Origin: an uncultured Anaeromusa sp.
GTDB lineage: Bacteria; Bacillota; Negativicutes; Anaeromusales; Anaeromusaceae
NCBI RefSeq assembly: GCF_963668665.1
Contig: NZ_OY764902.1
Span: forward strand, 62,001 to 126,000
Reading direction: 5' to 3'
DNA length: 64,000 nt
Shown: in pieces, positions 43,457 through 52,384 of the stretch
Layout: each line of letters begins with the position of its first letter
Numbering within the stretch: the stretch's first letter is position 1
The notes under the pieces: model-generated
Databases searched by the model: none
The model's input: the letters and a program-made list of their open reading frames with translations, nothing else
What the model was told of the DNA's origin: nothing
Program-made: the position numbers and the translations under genes

Positions 43457-44844
43457 AAAAAACGCCTATGCCGGAACAAGACGCTATAGAGCGCGGTCGC
43501 AATTTTAAAGAAGTGACGTTGGGGTATTCTGACGAACAGGCCTTAACCGAAGCAGCGCGCTGTTTGCAGTGTAAAACCGCTCCTTGTCGTCAAGGCTGTC
43601 CGGTAGGTGTCGATATTCCCGGCTTTATCGGCAAGCTGAAAACTGGCGATGTTGCAGGCGCCAGGGAAGTGCTGAAAGACTACAACGGTTTGCCTGCTGT
43701 TTGCGGTCGCGTCTGTCCGCAGGAAGAACAGTGCGAAAAGTATTGCGTCCTGGCGAAAAAAGGCGAGGCTGTCGGTATTGGCCGTTTGGAGCGCTATACT
43801 GCCGATACAGCGCGCAACCAGGCTGTGCCGCAAGAAGAGGCGGCTCTAGCTGCGGCCGACGCTCAGAAAGTGGCGGTAATTGGCTCGGGACCGGCGGGCT
43901 TGACGGCTGCTGGCGAAATGGCCAAGCGCGGTTACAAGGTGACGGTATTTGAAGCCTTGCATCGTCCCGGGGGCGTTTTAGTGTATGGCATTCCCGAGTT
44001 TCGTCTGCCTAAAGACGAAGTGGTCCAGGCGGAGATTGATGCGTTGCGGAAACTGGGCGTAGATATTGAAGTCAACGTTGTTATCGGCCAGACCTACACC
44101 ATTGACGAGCTGCTGGAAGAAGAGGGCTTTGAGGCCGTGTTCATCGCTACTGGCGCAGGACTGCCCCATTTTATGGGGATTCCTGGCGAACAGTATAATG
44201 GCGTTTATTCGGCTAACGAGTTTTTGACCCGCTGCAATTTGATGAAAGCTTACCGTTTTCCTGAATGCGCCACGCCCATTCATGTGGGACGTCGCGTCGC
44301 CGTTGTCGGCGGCGGCAATGTGGCCATGGACGCCGCCCGTACGGCTCTGCGTCTGGGGGCGGAGAAGGTCTATATCGTCTATCGCCGTTCCGAAGCGGAA
44401 CTGCCGGCGCGGTTGGAGGAAGTGCATCATGCCAAAGAAGAAGGCATTGATTTTCAGCTTCTTAACAATCCGGTGGAGATTCTGGGAGAAGACGGCTGGG
44501 TACGGCAATTGCGCTGCATCCGCATGACCTTGGGCGAGCCGGACGCATCAGGACGCAGACGCCCGGAAGCGGTGCCTGGCTCGGAGTTTGAGCTGGATGT
44601 GGATACGGTGATCATGGCCATTGGCCAAGGACCCAATCCGCTGGTGCAGCAGACGACTAAAGGACTTGACGTCAACCGCCGCGGCAACATTGTAGCTGAC
44701 GCGGAAACCGGCGCTACCAGCCGCGAAGGCGTTTTTGCCGGCGGCGACGTTGTTACCGGTGCAGCGACCGTCATCTTGGCTATGGGGGCTGGTAAAAAAG
44801 CCGCCGCCGCTATGGATGAGTACCTGCAAAACAAGCGCAAGTAA
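43441..44844 (+). CDS. nfnB: NfnB-like NADPH-dependent glutamate-synthase-type large subunit
   Basis: Partner of the preceding protein (467 aa). N-terminal [4Fe-4S] region: CLQCKTAPCRQGCPVG near 41-56 and CGRVCPQEEQCEKYC. Then two nucleotide-binding folds (GSGPAGLTAAGEMAKRG and GGGNVAMDAARTALRLG). NfnAB couples NADH and reduced ferredoxin to NADP+ reduction by flavin-based electron bifurcation; a glutamate synthase small subunit would be the alternative, but no large GltA/GltB is adjacent. The ATG at 43441 lies 8 nt after GAAGGAGGG. Confidence 0.87.
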   Translation: MSLSLKKTPMPEQDAIERGRNFKEVTLGYSDEQALTEAARCLQCKTAPCRQGCPVGVDIPGFIGKLKTGDVAGAREVLKDYNGLPAVCGRVCPQEEQCEKYCVLAKKGEAVGIGRLERYTADTARNQAVPQEEAALAAADAQKVAVIGSGPAGLTAAGEMAKRGYKVTVFEALHRPGGVLVYGIPEFRLPKDEVVQAEIDALRKLGVDIEVNVVIGQTYTIDELLEEEGFEAVFIATGAGLPHFMGIPGEQYNGVYSANEFLTRCNLMKAYRFPECATPIHVGRRVAVVGGGNVAMDAARTALRLGAEKVYIVYRRSEAELPARLEEVHHAKEEGIDFQLLNNPVEILGEDGWVRQLRCIRMTLGEPDASGRRRPEAVPGSEFELDVDTVIMAIGQGPNPLVQQTTKGLDVNRRGNIVADAETGATSREGVFAGGDVVTGAATVILAMGAGKKAAAAMDEYLQNKRK

Positions 44845-44856
44845 TATAGTCAAACA

Positions 44857-44900
44857 AAAACACCATTGGAGGACCTTGCGGTCAGCCAATGGTGTTTTAT
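44857..44900 (+). terminator. Terminator after nfnB
   Basis: AAAACACCATTGG (44857-44869) and CCAATGGTGTTTT (44886-44898) form a 13-bp stem. The T-run is inside the stem end, so it works in both directions. Confidence 0.85.
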
Positions 44901-44915
44901 GTTGCAGTTTAGTAT

Positions 44916-45092
44916 GGCAGTCGCCATGTTTTTGCGACAAGATTTCCGCAAGCCTCGCCAAAATGGGCGGCAACGGAAGTTCCGCGAACTCGCTGGCGCT
45001 CAGACATACGGAACTTTTCTCCGTCGCCTTCCATTTTAGCGTCCTGAGGACCGCCTTGCTCCAAAAAAGTCGCAAAAACAACGGCTGCTGCC
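44916..45092 (+). repeat. Long palindromic dispersed repeat, copy A
   Basis: About 177 bp. Outer stem GTTTTTGCGAC (44928-44938) with GTCGCAAAAAC (45069-45079). Inner stem 44956-44977 with 45020-45041. Apical stem AGTTCCG (44978-44984) with CGGAACT (45009-45015) around a 24-nt loop (44985-45008). A side hairpin GTCC-TGA-GGAC lies at 45041-45051. It sits between nfnB and the 3' end of ilvD. Short ORFs on both strands through it mirror those in copy C and are not real genes. Confidence 0.88.
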
Positions 45093-45154
45093 GCAACTTG
45101 CTAGTGTATCTTACATGTATCCATGCGGGAATTTACATCTTCTCTCTGGTTCCT

Positions 45155-45194
45155 CTGGTTTTTCTCTGTTACTCTGTGTTCCGTTCCTGTTTCT
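45155..45194 (+). repeat. CTCTGT-rich tail downstream of copy A
   Basis: Contains TTTCTCTGTTACTCTGTGTT at 45161-45180, shared almost exactly with 50319-50346 after copy B and partly with 52417-52435 after copy C. Confidence 0.6.
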
Positions 45195-45198
45195 ACTC

Positions 45199-46851
45199 TT
45201 ATTTCAGCACTGCGCCGCTGTTGGCCGAGGTGACCATACGGGCGTAGCGGACCAGGTAGCCTTTATCCACTTTAGGAGCTGGCGGCTGCCAAGCGGCTTT
45301 ACGCTTGGCCATCTCTTCATCGCTGATAGCTACATTGAGTTTACGGCCAGGGATGTCAATTTCGATGGTGTCGCCGTCTTGGACAAAGGCCAAGGGGCCG
45401 CCATCGCGGGCTTCCGGAGAAATGTGGCCGATGCAGGCGCCGCGTGTTGCGCCGCTGAAACGGCCGTCCGTCAAGAGGGCCACCTTGAGCCCCATGCCGG
45501 CGATAACGGCGGTGGGGTTGAGCATTTCTCTCATGCCCGGGCCGCCTTTGGGGCCTTCGTAGCGGATGACAACGATGTCGCCATTCTGCACTTTTTTGGC
45601 GATAATGGCGTCGATAGCGTCTTCTTCGGAGTCAAAGCATTTGGCTGGGCCAGTGAAGTTCAGCATATCCGGCGCCACGGCGCTTTCTTTGACTACCGCA
45701 GTATCAGGCGCTAAATTTCCTTTAAGGATGGCGATGCCGCCTTTATTCATGTACGGGTCTTCTACAGTACGAATGACATCAGGCCTTAAGATAGCGGCCT
45801 GGGCTACACGTTCGCCCATGGTGCCGTCGACGGTGCGGACGGTCAAATCAATGACCTTCTTTTTCGCCAGCTCTTTAATGACGGCGTTGATGCCGCCGGC
45901 CTCATTCAGATCCTGCAGATGATGGCTCCCGGCAGGACTGAGCTTGGCAATATACGGAGTTTTAGCGCTGATTTGGTCGAAAGTTTCCGGCACCAAGGCA
46001 ACACCAGCTTCATGGGCGATAGCCAGTAAATGAAGTACGGTGTTGGAAGAGCCGCCGATGCCCATGTCGACGGCGATGGCGTTGTGGAAGGCGGCGGGCG
46101 TTAAGATATCGCGCGGTTTGATGTCGTTTGCCACCAAATCCAAGATGATTTTACCGGCTCTTTTGGCCAGCAGGCGTCGTTGGCCGTTATAGACGGCCGG
46201 GATGGTGCCGTTGCCGGGGAGCCCCATGCCAAGAACCTCGGTCAGGCAGTTCATGCTGTTGGCAGTGAAGAGGCCCGCACAGGAACCGCAGCCGGGACAG
46301 CCGGAGGCTTCGAGCTCTTCCAGCTCTTCCGCAGAAATTTTGCCAGCTTCAAAACGGCCGGCAGCCTCAAAGAGATTGCTGACGCTAATGTCCTTGCCTT
46401 GATGGCGGCCTGCCAGCATAGGTCCGCCGCTGACAACGACCGAAGGAATGTTCAGGCGGGCGGCGGCCATGAGCATGCCTGGAACAATTTTGTCACAGTT
46501 AGGGATGAGTACTAGGCCGTCAAAACCATGGGCTGTTGCTACGGATTCAATGGAGTCGGCAATGAGCTCGCGGCTAGCCAAGGGGAATTTCATGCCGTCA
46601 TGGCCCATAGCGATGCCGTCGCAGATGCCGATGGCTGGAAATTCCATGGGAGTGCCGCCAGCGGCCAAAACGCCCTGTTTAGCAGCTTCAGCAATTTCAC
46701 GCAAATGCATGTGACCGGGAATAATTTCATTAAAGGAATTGACAATACCAATGAGGGGCTTCTTCAACTCCTCAGGACCATAGCCCATAGCATAGAAGAG
46801 GGTACGATGGGCGGCACGTGTGGAACCTTTTTTTACAATATCACTGCGCAA
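45199..46851 (-). CDS. ilvD: Dihydroxy-acid dehydratase
   Basis: Iron-sulfur dehydratase of branched-chain amino-acid synthesis that makes 2-keto-isovalerate and 2-keto-3-methylvalerate (550 aa). Cluster and metal ligands lie in [12 protein letters not shown] and [11 protein letters not shown]; the PFAS-type C-terminus [14 protein letters not shown] appears as [18 protein letters not shown] chose TTG at 46851, 10 nt after AAGGAG on the minus strand, which gives the usual [10 protein letters not shown] start; longer in-frame ATGs lie before that site. It is monocistronic and divergent from valS. Confidence 0.93.
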   Translation of the reverse strand: MRSDIVKKGSTRAAHRTLFYAMGYGPEELKKPLIGIVNSFNEIIPGHMHLREIAEAAKQGVLAAGGTPMEFPAIGICDGIAMGHDGMKFPLASRELIADSIESVATAHGFDGLVLIPNCDKIVPGMLMAAARLNIPSVVVSGGPMLAGRHQGKDISVSNLFEAAGRFEAGKISAEELEELEASGCPGCGSCAGLFTANSMNCLTEVLGMGLPGNGTIPAVYNGQRRLLAKRAGKIILDLVANDIKPRDILTPAAFHNAIAVDMGIGGSSNTVLHLLAIAHEAGVALVPETFDQISAKTPYIAKLSPAGSHHLQDLNEAGGINAVIKELAKKKVIDLTVRTVDGTMGERVAQAAILRPDVIRTVEDPYMNKGGIAILKGNLAPDTAVVKESAVAPDMLNFTGPAKCFDSEEDAIDAIIAKKVQNGDIVVIRYEGPKGGPGMREMLNPTAVIAGMGLKVALLTDGRFSGATRGACIGHISPEARDGGPLAFVQDGDTIEIDIPGRKLNVAISDEEMAKRKAAWQPPAPKVDKGYLVRYARMVTSANSGAVLK

Positions 46852-46894
46852 GAAAAGCTCACTCCTTTTCCTCATGTGAGGTGTATTTGTTAAG

Positions 46895-46923
46895 ATCATA
46901 CACTGGAAAAATACATAATGCAA
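46895..46923 (-). promoter_or_regulatory. Candidate ilvD promoter
   Basis: Minus strand: TTGCAT (46923-46918), 17-nt spacer, TATGAT (46900-46895). The -35 box is weak. Confidence 0.4.
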
Positions 46924-46941
46924 GATTGAAAAGTCGGAACG

Positions 46942-46954
46942 TTGTTGTCAACAA
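46942..46954. promoter_or_regulatory. Palindrome between ilvD and valS
   Basis: TTGTTG-T-CAACAA, a perfect 13-bp palindrome with one central base. It lies between the divergent promoter candidates, upstream of both -35 boxes. Confidence 0.4.
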
Positions 46955-46961
46955 AGTGGTG

Positions 46962-46990
46962 TTGACAAGGATTGGGCAAGCAGGTATGAT
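46962..46990 (+). promoter_or_regulatory. valS promoter
   Basis: TTGACA (46962-46967), 17-nt spacer, TATGAT (46985-46990), directly upstream of the T-box leader. Confidence 0.85.
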
Positions 46991-46999
46991 AAAAATAAT

Positions 47000-47245
47000 T
47001 GCATAGAAAGTGAAGATGGGAAGAGTAGGCGTCGGATTGCGGTCAGAGAAAAGGCCCTTGGCTGTGAGGTCTTACGGAAACGATGGTTGAAGGTCCTCCC
47101 GGAGCTGCTGCGCTGAACCCAATAGTAGGCGCAGCCGTCGGCGGCTATGTTACAGCCGTTAGAGTCCGGGGCGACCCGGAGAAGCAAGGTGGTACCGCGA
47201 AATGAGGCTTTTTCGTCCTTACAAGAAGGATGAAAAGGCCTTTTA
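47000..47245 (+). promoter_or_regulatory. T-box riboswitch controlling valS
   Basis: tRNA-sensing leader of about 245 nt. The GAAGAGTAGGCG segment with an AG bulge and CAGAGAA fit Stem I. GGTC in GGTTGAAGGTCCTCCCGG (GTC at 47093-47095) is the likely valine specifier codon. The conserved antiterminator AAGGTGGTACCGCG is at 47186-47199. The terminator alternative is GGCTTTTTCGTCCTT (47206-47220) with AAGGATGAAAAGGCC (47226-47240) followed by TTTTATT. Uncharged tRNA-Val would favour read-through into valS. Confidence 0.9.
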
Positions 47246-47265
47246 TTATTGAAAGGGGAACAGGC

Positions 47266-49920
47266 ATGACAGAACAAAACTTATCTAGTGTGTACGATCC
47301 CAAAGGTGTTGAGGAAAAATGGTACGCAGCCTGGGAAAAAGAAGGCTGTTTTCACGCAGAAACAGATGAGCAGAAAGATGCTTTTAGTATTGTAATTCCG
47401 CCGCCGAATGTAACAGGGCAGCTGCATATGGGGCATGCTCTTGATAATACGCTGCAGGATATTTTGATTCGCTGGCATAGAATGCGCGGCGACGATACCC
47501 TGTGGATGCCCGGCACCGATCATGCAGGCATTGCTACGCAAATTAAAGTGGAAGAGATGCTGAAAAAAGAAGAAGGCAAAAGCCGTTATGATTTAGGGCG
47601 CGACGCCTTTATCGAACGTGTTTGGGAATGGAAAAAGCAGTATGGCGACCGCATTACCAGGCAGCTGCGCAGCTTGGGCGCTTCCTGCGACTGGGAGCGG
47701 GAACGCTTTACGATGGATGAAGGCTGTTCTCAGGCTGTACGGGAGGTCTTTGTTTCTCTATACGAAAAAGGGCTGATTTATCAGGGACACCGCATTACCA
47801 ATTGGTGTGTGCGCTGTCATACGGCGTTGAGCGATATTGAAGTAGAACATGAAGAAAAAGAAGGCCATTTGTACCATCTGCGCTATGAAGTGGAAGGCGA
47901 AGCCGGCCGTTACGTGATTATTGCCACGACGCGTCCTGAAACCATGCTGGGCGATACGGCAGTAGCGGTGCATCCGGACGATGCGCGTTATCAGGATTTA
48001 ATTGGCAAGACTTTGCTTCTGCCTGTGGTGAATCGTCGCATTCCGCTTTTGGCGGATGATTATGTCGATCCTTCTTTTGGTACGGGGGCTGTGAAAATTA
48101 CGCCGGCTCATGATCCTAACGATTTTGAGATGGGGCAGCGTCACAATTTAGAGCAGGTGGTGGTCATTGGCCCGGAAGGCAATATGACCGATGAGGCTGG
48201 CAAATACGCCGGACAGGATCGCTATGAGTGCCGCAAAGCGCTCCTGGCGGACTTGGAAGCGATGGGAGTTTTGGTTAAGGTAGAAAGCCATCCTCATGCG
48301 GTGGGGCATTGCCAGCGCTGCGGCACCGTTGTGGAGCCGCTGGTGTCTAAACAGTGGTTTGTTAAAATGGAACCTCTGGCGAAACCAGCGATGGAAGTGG
48401 TGCGGAACGGACAGGTGCAATTTGTGCCGGAGCGGTTCAGTCGTACGTATTTGAACTGGCTGGAAAATATCCGCGACTGGTGTATTTCTCGGCAGATTTG
48501 GTGGGGGCATCGCATTCCCGCCTGGTACTGCGAAAGCTGCGGTAAAACGATTGTTTCCCGCGAGGATCTGACGGTTTGCCCGCATTGCGGCGGCGCTGTG
48601 GAGCAGGACTCGGACGTGCTGGATACTTGGTTCAGCTCGGCTCTTTGGCCTTTTTCTACGATGGGCTGGCCGGAAAATACGGCCGAATTGCGGCAGTTTT
48701 ATCCAACAAGCGTGCTGGTAACAGGCTATGACATCATATTCTTCTGGGTAGCGCGGATGATTATGATGGGCCTGGAATTCAAACAGGAAATTCCTTTCCG
48801 TCATGTCTTCATTCATGGTTTGGTGCGTGACAGTCAGGGGAGGAAGATGTCCAAGTCTCTGGGGAATGGCATTGACCCTTTGGAAGTTGTGGAAAAATAC
48901 GGCGCCGATACCTTGCGCTTCATGCTGATTACAGGCAACACGCCTGGCAATGATATGCGTTTTTATTGGGAGCGCGTGGAAGCCAGCCGTAACTTCGCCA
49001 ATAAAATTTGGAATGCTTCCCGCTTTGTGCTGATGAACCTGGAAGGTTTTAGCGGCCAGGCGCCGCAAGCAGAACAGCTGACCTTGGCGGATCGCTGGAT
49101 TCTCAGCCGCTATGACAATGTGACTAAAGCTGTGACCGAGAATCTGGGCCGCTTCGAATTGGGCGAGGCCGCTCGGTTGGTCTATGAGTTTCTGTGGGGC
49201 GAATACTGCGACTGGTACATTGAAATGGCCAAACCGCGTTTGTACAACAAAGAGGAAGCGGCGCAGCGCGCGGTGGCTCAGTATGTGCTGTGGGAGGTTT
49301 TGGAAGGAACCATGCGCCTGTTGCATCCTTTCATGCCTTTTATTACCGAAGAGATCTGGCAGCATCTGCCGCATGAAGGCAGCAGCATCATGAAAGCCTC
49401 GTGGCCTTCTTCGCAGGCGGGACGGAGTGACGCTGCGGCAGAAGCACAGATGAACCTGATTATGGAAGCTGTTAAAGGCATTCGCAATATGCGGGCGGAA
49501 ATGAATGTTCCCCCGGGACGGCGCAGTGAAGTGATTTTGCAGGCCGGCAGCGAAGAAGTGCGCAGCGTGCTGCAGCAAAACGAAGGTTATTTCCGTCAAT
49601 TGGCGGCGGCAGAGCCTGTGACTTTGCCGGTAGTGGGGGCGGAAAAACCGGAAAACGCTATGGCGACAGTTGTAGCTGGGCTGGAAGTATATTTGCCGCT
49701 TAAGGGCTTGATTGACGTAGAAAAAGAAACGACCCGCCTTTCTAAAGAACGCGAGTCTCTGACCAAGGAACTGGCACGGATTACTGGCAAGCTCGGCAAT
49801 GAAGGCTTTATGGCTAAAGCGCCGGCGGCGGTTGTTGAAAAAGAACGCGCTAAAGCCCAAGAATGCGAGGATAAATTAGGCGCAATCCGCGAGCGCATGG
49901 ACTATTTAGCAACGTTGTAA
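47266..49920 (+). CDS. valS: Valyl-tRNA synthetase
   Basis: Charges tRNA-Val (884 aa, family ~880). Class I signatures: HMGHALDN (the HIGH motif) near 56 and KMSKSLGNG (KMSKS) near 530. The editing domain includes [18 protein letters not shown]. The C-terminal coiled coil ([20 protein letters not shown]) contacts tRNA. The ATG at 47266 follows AAAGGGG; an upstream in-frame ATG at 47230 lies inside the T-box terminator. Expression is set by the T-box. Confidence 0.97.
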   Translation: MTEQNLSSVYDPKGVEEKWYAAWEKEGCFHAETDEQKDAFSIVIPPPNVTGQLHMGHALDNTLQDILIRWHRMRGDDTLWMPGTDHAGIATQIKVEEMLKKEEGKSRYDLGRDAFIERVWEWKKQYGDRITRQLRSLGASCDWERERFTMDEGCSQAVREVFVSLYEKGLIYQGHRITNWCVRCHTALSDIEVEHEEKEGHLYHLRYEVEGEAGRYVIIATTRPETMLGDTAVAVHPDDARYQDLIGKTLLLPVVNRRIPLLADDYVDPSFGTGAVKITPAHDPNDFEMGQRHNLEQVVVIGPEGNMTDEAGKYAGQDRYECRKALLADLEAMGVLVKVESHPHAVGHCQRCGTVVEPLVSKQWFVKMEPLAKPAMEVVRNGQVQFVPERFSRTYLNWLENIRDWCISRQIWWGHRIPAWYCESCGKTIVSREDLTVCPHCGGAVEQDSDVLDTWFSSALWPFSTMGWPENTAELRQFYPTSVLVTGYDIIFFWVARMIMMGLEFKQEIPFRHVFIHGLVRDSQGRKMSKSLGNGIDPLEVVEKYGADTLRFMLITGNTPGNDMRFYWERVEASRNFANKIWNASRFVLMNLEGFSGQAPQAEQLTLADRWILSRYDNVTKAVTENLGRFELGEAARLVYEFLWGEYCDWYIEMAKPRLYNKEEAAQRAVAQYVLWEVLEGTMRLLHPFMPFITEEIWQHLPHEGSSIMKASWPSSQAGRSDAAAEAQMNLIMEAVKGIRNMRAEMNVPPGRRSEVILQAGSEEVRSVLQQNEGYFRQLAAAEPVTLPVVGAEKPENAMATVVAGLEVYLPLKGLIDVEKETTRLSKERESLTKELARITGKLGNEGFMAKAPAAVVEKERAKAQECEDKLGAIRERMDYLATL

Positions 49921-49939
49921 TCTACGGAGTTCTACAATG

Positions 49940-49977
49940 CGCCGCTGCCCCCAATGGTGGCAGCGGCGTTAGTTTTG
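49940..49977 (+). terminator. Terminator after valS
   Basis: CGCCGCTGCC (49940-49949) pairs perfectly with GGCAGCGGCG (49959-49968), followed by TTAGTTTT. Confidence 0.82.
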
Positions 49978-50038
49978 CTATACCAGATTTATAAGTTTTG
50001 AGAGGCTGAAACAAGAGGAGTGGCAAGAGTTTGTGGAC

Positions 50039-50068
50039 AACGAACTGCGAAACACACGAAAAACGCGA
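50039..50068 (+). repeat. Short dispersed repeat, copy 2 (GCGAAACACACGAAA type)
   Basis: Near-identical to 34203-34232. Here it lies about 35 nt before palindromic repeat copy B, so it may belong to the same composite element. Confidence 0.6.
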
Positions 50069-50104
50069 AGAAATTTATCAGGGAATAGGAGCTTTTCTAT
50101 AAAC

Positions 50105-50280
50105 GGCGGCATAACTGTATTTGAGACAAGATTTCCGCGCGACTCGCAAAAGTAGGAGGCGACGGCAGTTCCGCGAACTCGCTAGCGCTCAGACATACGG
50201 AATTTTTCTCCGCCGCCTCCTTTTTTTGCGTCCTGCGGACCGTCTTGCTCCCAAAAGTCTCAAATATAGTTACGGCCGCC
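50105..50280 (+). repeat. Long palindromic dispersed repeat, copy B
   Basis: About 176 bp. Outer stem TATTTGAGAC (50118-50127) with GTCTCAAATA (50257-50266), with GGCGGC..GGCCGCC beyond. Inner stem 50145-50165 with 50210-50230. Apical stem AGTTCCG (50167-50173) with CGGAATT (50198-50204) around the same 24-nt loop (one base differs). Side hairpin GTCC-TGC-GGAC at 50230-50240. Outer-stem bases differ from copies A and C, but both strands change together. Confidence 0.88.
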
Positions 50281-50311
50281 GCAGGCTCATTCGTCCCCTT
50301 GCATTACTTCG

Positions 50312-50358
50312 CTGGCCTTTCTCTGTTACTCAGTTACTCTGTGTTCCCTGTTTCTTTA
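50312..50358 (+). repeat. CTCTGT-rich tail downstream of copy B
   Basis: TTTCTCTGTTACTC then TTACTCTGTGTTCC and CTGTTTCTT; an internal TTACTC is duplicated relative to copy A. Confidence 0.6.
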
Positions 50359-50386
50359 ACTCGGCTTTTTGAAAGGAGGTTTTTCG

Positions 50387-51682
50387 ATGACTTATCAAGA
50401 GTCGATTGCATACTTAGAAGGTTTGTCGCGTTTTGGCATTCGCCTGGGCTTGGAGCGGATGCAAGAGCTGGTAATTCGCTTGGGGCATCCAGAAAGAAAA
50501 TATCCGACCATTCATATAACCGGCACGAACGGCAAAGGTTCTACGACGGCTTGCTTAGCGGCTATTTTGCAAGAAGCCGGGTTTCGTACCGGTATGTATA
50601 CGTCGCCGCATTTGGAGCGTTATACAGAGCGCATGCGCATTGACGGCTTGGAAGTGGAAGAGGCTGTGTTTGCCGACGCTATTGAGCAAACCGCTGCGGC
50701 GGCGCAAGAGATGGAGCGGGACGGCTTGGAGCATCCGACACAGTTTGAGGTGCTGACGGCAGCCGCATTTGTCATGTTTGCGGCCATGAAAGTGGACTAT
50801 GCAGTAATTGAAGTGGGTTTGGGCGGGAGTCTGGATTCCACGAATGTCATTGAAAGTCGTGTGGCGGTAATTACGAATGTGACGCTGGAGCATGAGGATC
50901 GCTGCGGCTCTACGATACGAGAAATTGCTGAACACAAGGCGGGCATTATCAAGAAAAACTCTCGCGTGCTGACGGCGGCGCAAGGGGAGGCGCTCGAGGT
51001 TATCCGGCGGCGGGCAGCTGATTGCGGCGCGGTAGTGCAAGTGCTCGGCGAAGAATGGCAGGCTCAGATGCAGTCGGTGTCTTTAACCGGAATTGCCTGG
51101 ATGCTGCAGCAGCCTAACGGATCTAGTTGGCCTTTGCAGGCGCGCCTTGTGGGAGAACATCAAGTCTACAATGCTTCGTTGGCGGTGATGGCGGCGTTAA
51201 CAGTAAGGGAAACCGCAGTGAATCAGGAAGCTGTTGCCCGCGGTTTGGCAAAGGCTTGCTGGCCGGGGCGCTTTGAAGTGTTGCGCACCCAACCGCCGTT
51301 GGTGATTGACGGAGCGCATAATCCGGCTGGCGCTGCGGTGCTGCGGCGCACGCTGGATCAAGTGTTTCCAGGGCGAGAGGTCCTGTTTTTGCTGGGGATT
51401 TTAAAGGATAAGGATATTGAAGGTATTACCGGCCTTTTGGTGCGGGAGCAGGACCGGGTTATTGCAGTGAGGCCGCTTTCGGAACGCGCCGCAGAAGCGG
51501 GTGATTTAGCAAGCCATTTTCCGCCGCACCAAGTGGAAGCGGTACCAGACTGGGAAGAAGGTGTAAACCGATTGCTGGAATTAGCGGAGCAAGAGCCTCG
51601 GAAAGTGGCTTGTGTAGCCGGTTCGTTATATTTATTAGGCGCAGTGAGGCCTCTTTTACTGCAAAAACTGCAAAACAAATAA
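50387..51682 (+). CDS. folC: Bifunctional folylpolyglutamate synthase/dihydrofolate synthase
   Basis: Adds glutamates to folate (431 aa). P-loop GTNGKGSTTA (near 44-53), GLGGSLDSTNVI, ITNVTLEHEDRCGSTIREIAEHKAGI and FLLGILKDKD are conserved. The ATG at 50387 follows AAAGGAGG; an ATG at 50369 precedes that site. Together with folD and fhs at 40-42.5 kb it serves one-carbon metabolism. It is preceded by repeat copy B, whose tail ends about 30 nt before the ribosome binding site. Confidence 0.95.
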   Translation: MTYQESIAYLEGLSRFGIRLGLERMQELVIRLGHPERKYPTIHITGTNGKGSTTACLAAILQEAGFRTGMYTSPHLERYTERMRIDGLEVEEAVFADAIEQTAAAAQEMERDGLEHPTQFEVLTAAAFVMFAAMKVDYAVIEVGLGGSLDSTNVIESRVAVITNVTLEHEDRCGSTIREIAEHKAGIIKKNSRVLTAAQGEALEVIRRRAADCGAVVQVLGEEWQAQMQSVSLTGIAWMLQQPNGSSWPLQARLVGEHQVYNASLAVMAALTVRETAVNQEAVARGLAKACWPGRFEVLRTQPPLVIDGAHNPAGAAVLRRTLDQVFPGREVLFLLGILKDKDIEGITGLLVREQDRVIAVRPLSERAAEAGDLASHFPPHQVEAVPDWEEGVNRLLELAEQEPRKVACVAGSLYLLGAVRPLLLQKLQNK

Positions 51683-51784
51683 TTACAAACCGAGAAAGAA
51701 TACAAAATATTTATACTATGCATGTTTATCTCTTTGTTTAAATTTGGTAAAGTTGTCTACGGAAAGTGACAAGGAGGAATGGTC

Positions 51785-52165
51785 ATGCGAATTGAAGAGT
51801 TTGCTCAGCGTTTTTTTCAAAACGCCTTGCCGGAAGGTATGTGGCGTTATCATGGAACCAAGGGGATGGTGGAACCCTTAACGGAGGCGCCAATGCCGGG
51901 ATCCAGTCCTGTCATTACTCTTGAAATTCTGCGGGGGCAGGCTTCTAATCAATTGCAGGCGCGCTCTTGGTTTCACCAGCAGCAGCTTTGGCAGGATCAT
52001 GCGTCGTTTAGGTGCGAGGCGCATCCGCCGACCATTCGCGAAGCCTTGGGTGAGTTGTCGCACCAGGTCAGCCAGCAGTTGCCGGAAGATGTTTGGATGC
52101 GGCGGGAGTTCAAGTTTGACGTACTGGAATTACAGCAGGCCTTTGCGCCGTGGCATAAAATATAG
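51785..52165 (+). CDS. Unknown conserved-looking small protein
   Basis: A 126-residue soluble protein with no recognised motif. It has several Trp and Gln-rich stretches (WFHQQQLWQDH) and a predicted helical end (REFKFDVLELQQAFAPWHKI). The start follows AAGGAGG, 7 nt away; the in-frame ATG at 51779 is too close. A terminator follows. Codon use is like its neighbours. Function unknown. Confidence 0.65.
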   Translation: MRIEEFAQRFFQNALPEGMWRYHGTKGMVEPLTEAPMPGSSPVITLEILRGQASNQLQARSWFHQQQLWQDHASFRCEAHPPTIREALGELSHQVSQQLPEDVWMRREFKFDVLELQQAFAPWHKI

Positions 52166-52169
52166 AGAG

Positions 52170-52203
52170 AAAAAGCATTCCTGCATAAGGGATGCTTTTT
52201 TTG
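52170..52203 (+). terminator. Terminator after the unknown small gene
   Basis: AAAAGCATTCC (52171-52181) with GGGATGCTTTT (52189-52199), one G:U, then TTT. Confidence 0.82.
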
Positions 52204-52205
52204 TA

Positions 52206-52384
52206 CGCAACCGCCATTGTTTTGCGACAAGATTTCCGCAAGCCTCGCTAAAATGGGCGGCGACGACAGTTCCGCGAACTCGCTGGCGCTCAGACATACG
52301 GAACTGTTCTCCGTCGTCTTCCATTTTTGCGTCCTGCGGACCGGCTTGCTCCCAAAAAGTCGCAAAAACAACGGCGGCTGCCGC
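52206..52384 (+). repeat. Long palindromic dispersed repeat, copy C
   Basis: About 179 bp, closest to copy A. Outer stem GTTTTGCGAC (52219-52228) with GTCGCAAAAAC (52359-52369). Apical stem CAGTTCCG (52267-52274) with CGGAACTG (52299-52306) around the shared 24-nt loop (52275-52298). Side hairpin GTCC-TGC-GGAC at 52331-52341. It lies directly after a terminator, in the same orientation as copies A and B. Confidence 0.88.

Noticed and set aside
44735-45247. Plus-strand ORF across repeat copy A
   Set aside because: It begins inside nfnB, crosses its terminator and reads through the palindrome; the same peptide repeats at copy C because of the repeat, not selection on protein.
48148-49860. 570-residue ORF on the minus strand over valS
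   Set aside because: It is antisense to the well-matched valS reading frame, lacks a ribosome binding site, and has a His-, Arg- and Gln-rich composition typical of shadow frames.
51997-52371. Minus-strand ORF across repeat copy C
   Set aside because: It matches a minus-strand frame in copy A only where the repeat is shared, and has no ribosome binding site.
44916-52384. CRISPR array or insertion sequence as explanation for the repeats
   Set aside because: Copies are ~180 bp, kilobases apart and lack short spacers; no transposase or cas gene is in the window and no target-site duplication could be seen.
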